Program-made: the position numbers and the translations under genes
Notes under the pieces: model-generated
Told to the model about the DNA's origin: nothing
What the model saw: the letters and a program-made list of their open reading frames with translations, nothing else
Database searches by the model: none
Shown here: positions 55,971 through 64,000 of the stretch, piece after piece
How positions within the stretch are numbered: position 1 is the stretch's first letter
How the letters are laid out: every line of letters starts with the position of its first letter
Origin: Mytilus californianus
Taxonomy: Eukaryota; Mollusca; Bivalvia; Mytilida; Mytilidae
NCBI RefSeq assembly: GCF_021869535.1
Contig: NW_026262690.1
Location: forward strand, 10,837,501 to 10,901,500
Length of the DNA stretch: 64,000 bases
Direction of reading: 5' to 3'

Positions 55971-57555
55971 CAATTATACAACATTTACTTATTTTTATGT
56001 ACACGAGAAAAAACCAACGACCTGATTATTATCAAAGATGTTCTAAGTCTGTTTATATTAGAAAGCAAGATACATTTACTCTAATAGAAGCTGAGTTGTA
56101 ATAATTAGGTTACTCAGACCCATACTTTTAGCATATTTTATTTGCATAAATACAAATTGGATAAAACAAGACTTACAGAGCCTTCTCTAATTCTATTTTA
56201 TCATGATCAAAAGATATTAACCAACAAATCGCTTTATGGACCATTATTACAGCTTATTAAGATCGCGATTTATAACAGATTCTATTTGAAATGCATCATG
56301 GCCCGTATAGCTGAACAACGTGTCATTTGCAAAGAATTAAGTGTTGCTGCAATCTCATTTATGTATATTATAAAAAAGCAAAGGTCCGAGGACAAATCCT
56401 TGAAGAACTCCAGCTGAAATATTGCAAAGTTTCGAAGTAGACTACTCTTTGTTTTCTTTCATTCAGATAGCTTTTAATACATTTCAATAGATACCAAAAA
56501 TCTTCATTTGATGTATAAGTCCATATATATCGGATTCCTATATAGTAGTAAGATATGTGCTTTTGTTGTAGGATGTATAAATACATATTCATTTCGTTTT
56601 GAACATGTGCTTATCCCTGTTTTACATAGTTGTGATACGTTGAATAAGAGGACAGAGGAAATTAATAAGGTACATGTAGTAGTGATAACTGATTAACGGA
56701 CTGATAATCGGCATTTAAAACAATCCACATTTTAACAATAATGCCAGCCTTTAAAAATTTCAAAAATTCATATTCTTATTTTGAAAATAACAATAAAAAT
56801 ATATTTAAAATACGAACTACTCGATAAAAATCCAAATATATAAGACGATATCCGTGCTTACAGCATGTTTTTTTCCGTAAAAACCTCATATTGATAATTT
56901 TCAAAAAGCAAACGGTTATAAATGTTCACAAAATGTTCTTCAACAATAAGCTTTATTGTTCATACCAAACGTATTTACAACTAACACAGATTCAACTTAA
57001 AATAAGATAAACGTAGTGTTTGTTATCCTCAGCAATACTGTATTTATTAAGTTTACATACTTATATATTTTTTGTACTTGTATTAAATATGACACTTATA
57101 CGGCAACGTATCTTATCTAGTATCGCATATTAAATGGCATGTTTTTAAAACATTTTTGAATAGTTTTGTGTCATTGGTATCTATCAACCCATTGACTTTG
57201 ACGTAATGAATAAACCTATGTTTTATTTTATGTGTCTTTATTATGAATGTTAGCATCAAAAGGTTGATATCTTTATTAAAAGTCTTTCAACAAAAAACAA
57301 TATGTGCCTCGTACGGCTTACACCATTATATGGTATTTTTTGTTACTATTTGAACAATTACATTTGACATCTTTCTTCCAATAAGAATTACTTGGCCAAA
57401 GGTAAGGCACATATTCTATTATAAACTTATAGGTTAAATCTAATGCATTCAGTAAATATAAAAAAAAAAAAAAAAAAAAAAAACAATGATAACAGAAAAA
57501 TGTTTATTTCTTCAGCTTGGTGCTATTCATGGTTTACCAAAACATATACATGTAA
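55971..57555. other. Unassigned AT-rich sequence with A21 tract
   Basis: A poly-A run lies at about 57462-57483. ORFs at 56142-56417 and nearby have no recognisable domain. Confidence 0.4.
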
Positions 57556-57559
57556 CATA

Positions 57560-57625
57560 AAAAAGAGGGGATGTGGTATGATTGCCAATGAGACAACTAT
57601 CCCCCCAGAGTTAAAATGTCAATAC
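57560..57625 (-). mobile_element. Penelope-like element tail, outermost end
   Basis: GGGGATGTGGTATGATTGCC and AATGAGACAACTATCC. Confidence 0.7.
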
Positions 57626-57929
57626 ATTTTGATTGAATAAATTGAAGGAATCACAGCGCCACATTAGAACAATCATTTTCTGATGGATGTTATTTTGTTT
57701 GATTATTATAATGTCGAAAGATCACGGAATAAAAGATATGTACAATGTGTGTTGTCTTGTCTTGTCCTCAATTACACATCATCTATAAGTTTATTTCTGT
57801 ATATGTTTATCTAAGTTGACTATTTAAGGTATAAAATTTACAGGATAACCATATTTATCATATATTTAGTACTAAATACAGCAATTTTGTATAATTGATA
57901 AAGGTTCTTTACCCCAGTCTGTTTCATCT

Positions 57930-58265
57930 ACCCTGTATCGCATACCCTGTATCGCATAACTAAACCCGTATCGCATACCACGTATCGCATTGCTAAACCC
58001 GTATCGCATAGCTAAACCCGTATCGCATAGCTAAACACGTATCGCATACCCCGTAACACATGGCTAAACTCGTATCGCATACCCCGTATTGCATAGCTAA
58101 ACCCGTATCGCATACCCCGTATCGCATAGCTAAACCCGTATCGCATACCCCGTATCGCATGGCTAAACTCGTATCGCATACCCCGTATCGCATACCCCGT
58201 ATCGCATACCCCGTATCGCATAGCTAAACCCGTATCGCATAGCTAATAAACCCGTATCGCATACC
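57930..58265. repeat. CCCGTATCGCATAC/AGCTAAA tandem array
   Basis: About 20 copies of CGTATCGCAT with spacers of two kinds (ACCC or AGCTAAACC), giving mixed 14- and 19-bp periods. Minus-strand ORFs with MRYGVCDTG repeats are products of the array. Confidence 0.9.
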
Positions 58266-58269
58266 GGGC

Positions 58270-59190
58270 GTGACCTCATAGATCGAATGACGTCAAAGTT
58301 GGACATATGACGTCCAGTTGCTGTATTTCCTGGCATGATACGAAATGTAACCACATTTAGTTAGAATTTCAGAAAAATACTTGCAAAAGAAAATGGGTCA
58401 TTTATGACGCTGATTCAGACTAGAAATTTTCATTTTGGAAAATGATCAAAATATTCATTCCCTCTTCACTAGTTTTTTGTTTAAACGTACATGTACATGT
58501 ATGTGTGTTAACCTTGGTGCAATGGAACTGAGGAAATAACAGTAAGGAATCTATATATTACTATTGTAGAGCATTTGTATTAATTATCAATACTTCTTGT
58601 ATGTGCATTGATACCCTAAATCAAGGGTTTAAATAGCAAATTGTTCACGTCAAAATCCAATTATTTTGAATAATGCAAATATTAAATGTGGCGTTAAAAC
58701 ACATTACTTGTACATGTATCAATATGAGGTTCCAAATGGGAAAAAGAAAAATTTAAAAATTACATGCATCTAAAAGAGGGTAGCAAAACAAAATGAGTCA
58801 TTTATGTCAGATTAGGACTAGAACACAGTGGACTAGAAACTCTTATGATGGACTATTTAAACAAATGACCAGATTTCTCTTTTAATACAAGTATTAAACA
58901 TAATGTAGTTGTTATTTTGCTGTCATATGATCCTTGTTGTGATATTATTGTTTAGTTTGTCAGATTAAAAATAAAATGGTGTTACATTAATATTTATTCA
59001 TTAGTATCAGAGTTTCATGCGTGGTCATTCCAAGTCCAATGTTTTTAGTTCTAATAAATGATGGGGTTACACAAGCATCAACAATAATCGTGGTATTCAG
59101 TATGTATATTTGCCTTCGGGTTTATATGATCCGTTCATCCTATTTTGACTCTTCAAAATTCAAGAGTCAATCCCAACTGAATTGAGGTAA
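58270..59190. other. Unassigned sequence
   Basis: No supported gene. A GTGGCGTTAAAACAC scrap near 58690 resembles the SINE tail at 6513. Confidence 0.4.
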
Positions 59191-59199
59191 ATTATATGG

Positions 59200-59640
59200 C
59201 CTTCCAAATACCGTTTCGATTCCTAACATCCCTGAAGAGACATTAATTGTCGAAATCCGGATATGGTGTACAAATTTTTGCACCCGAGTCATGTTTGCGG
59301 TATACCATCTTTTCCGCAAGTTTATTGTTTTCTGTTTGGTATTAAATTAATAATTAAGATCCATTTTTACATCTAGTGATCCGTTTATTTGGCAATCGCC
59401 ATGGCAGTCAGCAGGGTTTAAGAACATCCGTTGTTCGACCTGCTAGTCAAATGCGTTTTGTTAAAATATATACTTTTTCACTTTTTTGGTCTTTTGGAAG
59501 ATTTTGTTTGTGCTGTATTTAGACCACTCTACCAAGAAATTTGTTTTGCATGCACACGTATAAAAATTGCGGTTTTTATCCAACGCAATCATAGGTTTGA
59601 ACGTTGTTTTCAATTTAGACTTGTATATTATCAGATTATT
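59200..59640 (+). mobile_element. Retrozyme-like repeat (family F) with hammerhead ribozyme
   Basis: Collinear with 23085-23500 (opposite strand): hammerhead at 59226-59269, GCGGTATACCATCTTTTC, GCAGTCAGCAGGGTTTAAGA, GTTTGAACGTTGTTTTCAAT. Confidence 0.75.
59226..59269 (+). ncRNA. Hammerhead ribozyme motif, type I, minimal stem III
   Basis: CUGAAGA at 59232-59238, stem II GACA/UGUC (59239-59242/59248-59251), GAAA at 59252-59255, stem III AU/AU with loop CCGG, cleavage triplet AUA ending at 59263. In stem I five of six pairs form (C31-U64 mismatch, from an A-to-C change). Confidence 0.8.
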
Positions 59641-59724
59641 ACATGGCATTTTTCATATCGCATGTATTATCTGCCCTAGGTTTTAATATCAGCCCAAGAG
59701 CCGCATGGCTCGAGAGCTGATATT

Positions 59725-59890
59725 GACCGAGTCTAAATTGAAAACAACGTTCAAACCTATGATAGCGTTGGATAAAAACCGCAATTTTTATACGTGTGCA
59801 TGCAAAACAAATTTCTTGGTAGAGTGGTCTAAATACAGCACAAACAACATCTTCCAAAAGACCAAAAAAGTGAAAAAGTATATATAGGAG
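59725..59890 (-). mobile_element. Family F body fragment, inverted relative to 59200-59640
   Basis: GTCTAAATTGAAAACAACGT to ACCAAAAAAGTGAAAAAGTA is the complement of 59478-59624. The pair forms a fold-back with a ~105-bp loop that contains GAGCCGCATGGCTC. Confidence 0.8.
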
Positions 59891-60231
59891 GGAACAGCTG
59901 ACAGTATTGTTAGTGAATGCATTTAAATACATGGTCTTAAAATGTATCATTTGCCAGTTTCATAGCTCTATATTGATCATGTAATAAAGTTATTAGAGAC
60001 ATTACGATGTGGATGTCTCGGCCAGTATGAACGATCCCGAATTTTGTTATGACTATCAGGAAAAGGGATATTAAGGAAATAAGAAAGTCTATATATAAAA
60101 AAAATCCAAGTCAGCTGGAAAACTACAGGAAAATCATAATGTTCTTGTCTCTTATATATTTTCGAACGATTTAAAAAGAGGATATCCCATGAATCTGATT
60201 CTATTAAAATATATGTTAAACAGATCAATAC

Positions 60232-60329
60232 ATGGCAAAATCCGTATCGCATGGTGTATCACCACTCGACCAATATCAGCTGATATTGGTTCTTCGTGGT
60301 GATACAGCATGCGATACGGATTTTGCCAT
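60232..60329. repeat. Long perfect-stem palindrome with CGTATCGCAT arms
   Basis: ATGGCAAAATCCGTATCGCAT pairs with its complement ending at 60329. The stem continues through GTGTATCACCAC and CCAATATCAGC with small bulges. Centre at about 60280. Confidence 0.9.
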
Positions 60330-60477
60330 ATATTATTCTATATATATTCCCTTGGCTCCTTATGCAGTGTTCATTTTCAGTTGTTTCGATATGCACGTAT
60401 TTGCAGTGACCTCTAACATTTCAATTCGCTTATTTAAAATGGAAGTATTTCGTGTTTCTTCATTGGAATTCTGTTAA

Positions 60478-61337
60478 TCTTTATTTTGACAATACACTAG
60501 ATCTTGTCTTCCTGTTTTGTTTATGATGTTTCTGTGTGAAACAACAGCAACCAATATCAGAACAAATGACAGCATGACTTTCCCCCAGCAAGTTAGGTAC
60601 TTAGAGCTTTTTTTCAGTAACTGCAGACATTCTTTGTGTAGTATTTTATTGATTTCTGTTTTTACTTTTCTTTTATGTACTTTTGTTATCAATCTATATT
60701 TAAGAAAATGTGCTTTTCCTGTACTGATTATAATTTTATCTTCTTTAATATACATTTTTAGGAAGAGGACTATATTTATATGACAAAAGTACAAGTTTAA
60801 CCCCGCTACATGTTTATGTGCATGTCTCAAGCCTCGAAACTCGTCAATGGTTACCCAATTTCATAGTTTGGTGCTGTTTAATCTTTGGGATTATCTTTTG
60901 TGCAGAGCAAATCTTTGAAAGTTTCTGCTTAATGCACTCTCATTGTTTTAGACTAACATCTAATTTTATTTGCTTCCATATTTCAGATTTATAAATACTG
61001 GATACGAAATATTACTTTGTATAAAGTGCATGAAGGTTGAATCATACTTCCATTACAAATCTCTATATTTGTGAACATTTTTTTGTTAGTAGTAAGCATT
61101 TCAAAATTGCTTTAAAAATTCTGTAAGCTTTAAAATAATTACATTCTCATCGTGTCTAGTAGGAAGTCAATTGGTTAAAGAGGACCCGAATGACCTCGTA
61201 CGAACAGAAATAGGAACAAATTGTTGTTGATGCAAGAGTAGAAGATCTAGAATTGAAGGCAAAATCCATGATTATGTTTGAAAAAACATATTGTTATATA
61301 TAATAATAATTGTATCAAAACATAGTATACTCTATTA
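60478..61337. other. Unassigned sequence
   Basis: A 118-codon minus ORF (60830-60474) and an overlapping 88-codon plus ORF lie here. Neither shows a domain, and I do not call either. Confidence 0.35.
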
Positions 61338-61468
61338 CACAATTATAGCCTTTGTATTAGGTCGATACGAGGTTATATTGACCTAAGAGAAGCATTCGTC
61401 CTCAGTCGATATGCTTTTCTAGGTCGATATAACATCGTATTGACCTCAAAACAAAGGCTACAATTGTT
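61338..61468. mobile_element. Fold-back MITE, same family as 12195-12325
   Basis: ACAATTATAGCCTTTGTATT and (complement) ACAATTGTAGCCTTTGTTTT at the ends, then GGTCGATACGAGGTTATATT against GGTCAATACGATGTTATATC. Confidence 0.8.
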
Positions 61469-61489
61469 ATATTATTAATCGACAATAGA

Positions 61490-61880
61490 TATAGGAAGAT
61501 GTGGTATGAGTGCCAATGAGACAAATCTCCATCCAAGTTACAATTTATAAAAGTAAACCATTATAGGTCAAGGTACGGCCTTCAACACTGAGCATTGGCT
61601 CACACCGAACAGCAAGCTATAAAGGGCCCCAAAAAATTACTAGTGTAAAACCATTCAAACGGAAAAACCAACGGTCTAATCTATATAAAAACGAGAAACG
61701 AGAAACACGTATGAACTACATAAACAGACGACAACTACTGTAATCAGATTCCTGATTTAGGACAGGTGCAAACATTTGCAGCGGGATTAAACGTTTTAAT
61801 GGTACCAAACCTTCTCCCTTTTCTGAAACAATAGTATAACATCACAACATAGAAAAACACACTATAAAATATCAAAAACT
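61490..61880 (-). mobile_element. Penelope-like element tail, near-identical to 37506-37893
   Basis: GATATAGGAAGATGTGGTAT, GCCAATGAGACAA, AAGGTACGGCCTTCAACAC and TACCAAACCTTCTCCCTTTT are collinear with the tail of the large PLE copy, with few differences. A 5'-truncated recent copy. Confidence 0.85.
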
Positions 61881-61991
61881 ATTGCATATAATTGTATCAA
61901 TTGGGATATCGAGACAACAACGCCTGCACTGTGTATATACATATATTTATCATATACTTAGATACAATTGAAGGCAAGGGTAATCCGTAAT

Positions 61992-62098
61992 ATATGTGTA
62001 ATTCAGGTTTCAGACAGGGTATATTCGGCTCAGGGAATATAAACTCTAAGCCGGGAATGTCACATTATATACCCTGTCTGAGACCTGAATAACATATA
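61992..62098. repeat. Fold-back sequence
   Basis: ATTCAGGTTTCAGACAGGGT mirrors ACCCTGTCTGAGACCTGAAT; flanks extend the pairing. Confidence 0.75.
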
Positions 62099-64000
62099 AT
62101 ATTCGAATTTTACCACGGGTGTGTACTCAAAGCGTTTGAAGAACGTCATATTAGAATATGAAATATACATTGTATCAATGGATATTGTCATTGGTAGAAT
62201 ATCATATTGCACTCGTAAGATGTTGTGATTTCTCCTCAGCACAATGAAAACCACAGGTTTTAAATCAAATAGGAAGGACCAATTTCCACTGAGTTTATTT
62301 CACACTAGGGCCATTGTTTGTCTCTCATTATTTATATAATACAATATCACAGCTCCATATTTGTACTCTCCGGTTCTAATAATATAAAGGCATATATCTA
62401 AACAGACCATTAAATCATAAACGCCTGGAGATAACATAAAAACCTCTTTTTTGACGATATATGTAAGTTTTGAGTTTGCATCCCAAAAATGCACAAGAAG
62501 GACACCCATAACCAAAGGCAAAATTTTGCTGGAAGTAACCTCAAAAGATTCACTTTGGATACAGGCTTTCTTCGATTTTACAAAAACATGTAAATTCGCA
62601 ATTCTATATCAAAATGACCCTTTTTAGATTTTGTTATTTCGGTCATATAAAACGGGAATCCAATAGTAGACTTGATGGACAAGAAATATTAAAAGAAGCG
62701 AAACTAATTTCTTGAACTTTGGGCACTTTTTATTCAAATAGCATGGTGTATGTTATTATCATTGTTCTAATTATTGTTAATTCGAATCCATGATTTGTTT
62801 TCAATTTACAGACTGAATGTTTTTATTTACAAATAAATTTCTAAATAAATAATAAACCATTTATACTTTTTTTGAAATTAATTGGAGTTGCAATTTTGAT
62901 AAACAAAAAAAACTTGGAAAGTCATATACAGTATCTAAGTTCGAAAAACAAATATGAATGATTCCATGTGCAAAATGAGTACAAACTCACTGTGTGGGAA
63001 CGGAACTATACTGTTGTTTTTTCATTCGGGAAACTGTCAAGCGCGGCTACAGCATTGAAAAAATAACAAGTCGCTGATGGAAGGTTGGATGTTCACACAT
63101 AGTACTATATGAAGTTTCTGCTTCAATATTTGGTAGCGAAAACATTTAACATGTACAATGTATATATAAACAAATTAAATGATTACGTCATGCTATGGAT
63201 TCATTGCTATTCGTTTGGTACCAATTTTCGTGGATTTTTTATGGGTCAAGATGAACCATGCATTTAATCAACAATATTTCTGAACATTTATTTAAATAAC
63301 GAATGCTTGTAATAGCTGTAGAACTATGCCTTTAATAGGATTTGGAAGATTTATAGACTTTATTTTCAAAAAATATTAAACCATCAATTACTAATGTATC
63401 AAAAACAAACTAATTATGAATTCTTTTGGATAAGAATATACATTTTGGTGTCGGATGTCTTGAAATGATTAAGATGTTAAATATTGTGTTTAAAAAAGTT
63501 ACCGCAAAAACACAATATTTAACAAAGAATCTAACAACACATTTATTCCCTGTTAAATTTTAAAATTCAATATATTACATTTTTATGACAGTACATTTAA
63601 CACGTATTTAGAATTTTGTATATTTATTTAGAAATTGACAGACAAATATGATAGTTAATTTTGATTTATGTTTTCGATTATAGACTGTTTCTTTGTCAAG
63701 TTAACATTAAAATAAACCTTCAAAAATAATTTTATACATCAAGTTAATTTATGTTATACATCAATTTAATTTATAGAGTGTATTACTAAACTTCTTAATA
63801 GAAATTATAACACATTATATTTTGAAGTTACAAACTCTTTTGCAGTAACTGTTTACCCGGTTTATATATATACATAATAATAAAAATTGTGTGAGTTAAA
63901 TCTATCCCGAATATCACACCGGTAAAGTAAGGAACGAATATAATAATAAGATTATCAAAAGCAGTTCTGGAAAAAAATCTTACTAATAAAGTGCAACATA
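62099..64000. other. Mostly unassigned AT-rich sequence with one short hairpin
   Basis: Minus ORFs at 62300-62521 and 62060-62254 are adjacent but show no clear domain. A 16-bp perfect inverted repeat GTTAAATATTGTGTTT/AAACACAATATTTAAC lies at 63476-63523. Confidence 0.4.

Noticed and set aside
57993-58354. ORFs with MRYGVCDTG repeats
   Set aside because: They are translations of the CGTATCGCAT tandem array.
60474-60830. 118-codon minus ORF
   Set aside because: No domain, and an 88-codon ORF overlaps it on the other strand; consistent with chance in AT-rich DNA.
62060-62521. Two adjacent minus ORFs as a C1q/TNF-like domain
   Set aside because: The hydrophobic strand pattern is suggestive, but no family-specific residues could be identified and a stop separates the frames.

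Overview
The window looks like AT-rich genomic DNA from a marine bivalve, most likely a mussel (Mytilus or a close relative). The evidence is intron-split metazoan genes, a low gene density, and dispersed repeats I recognise from mussel DNA: Penelope-like element tails, a CCATGGCGTTGTC repeat, and hammerhead-ribozyme repeats. The species call is inference. There are no bacterial operons, CRISPR loci or complete tRNA/rRNA genes.

Two host genes can be reconstructed. On the minus strand, five exons between 18522 and 31642 encode much of a Cys-loop (pentameric) ligand-gated ion channel: beta-1 exon, loop-A exon, loop-F exon, M1-M3 exon and terminal M4 exon. Splice phases agree wherever exons are adjacent. 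The exon carrying the Cys-loop itself was not found in the 6.5-kb repeat-filled interval where it should lie, and the first exon is uncertain. On the plus strand, eight exons from 49101 to 55255 give a complete 260-residue short-chain dehydrogenase resembling D-beta-hydroxybutyrate dehydrogenase.

The rest is mostly mobile and repetitive DNA. 0-7.6 kb: a Ty3/Gypsy RNase H remnant, then a nest in which a BEL/Pao gag is split by a tRNA-derived SINE (11-bp target duplication) and the SINE is split by about 4.15 kb of later insertions, including a 2.3-kb element with ~300-bp inverted termini. 7.6-10.2 kb: a fold-back and a run of unrelated minisatellites. 10.3-11.2 kb: a Penelope-like (PLE) 3' end. 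13.9-15.2 kb and 19.1-20.1 kb: two large tandem arrays with higher-order structure. 23-28 kb: receptor introns with a ribozyme repeat, a TIR element, a 191-bp tandem array and a PLE. 32-44 kb: hairpin repeats, MITEs and two further PLE copies. 51-57 kb: SDR introns and a non-LTR retrotransposon end. 57.9-62.1 kb: a CGTATCGCAT array, inverted ribozyme repeats, fold-backs and another PLE tail.

The most interesting non-coding signal is four hammerhead ribozyme motifs (18249-18292, 23422-23465, 54225-54268, 59226-59269). Each has a CUGANGA...GAAA core, a 2-bp stem III with a 4-nt loop, an NUH cleavage site and a pairing stem I, in the manner of metazoan retrozymes. Several cores are partly degraded. 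One repeat has a 333-bp monomer that starts close to the predicted cleavage point. I also show that the commonest dispersed repeat here matches the 3' end of the PLEs.
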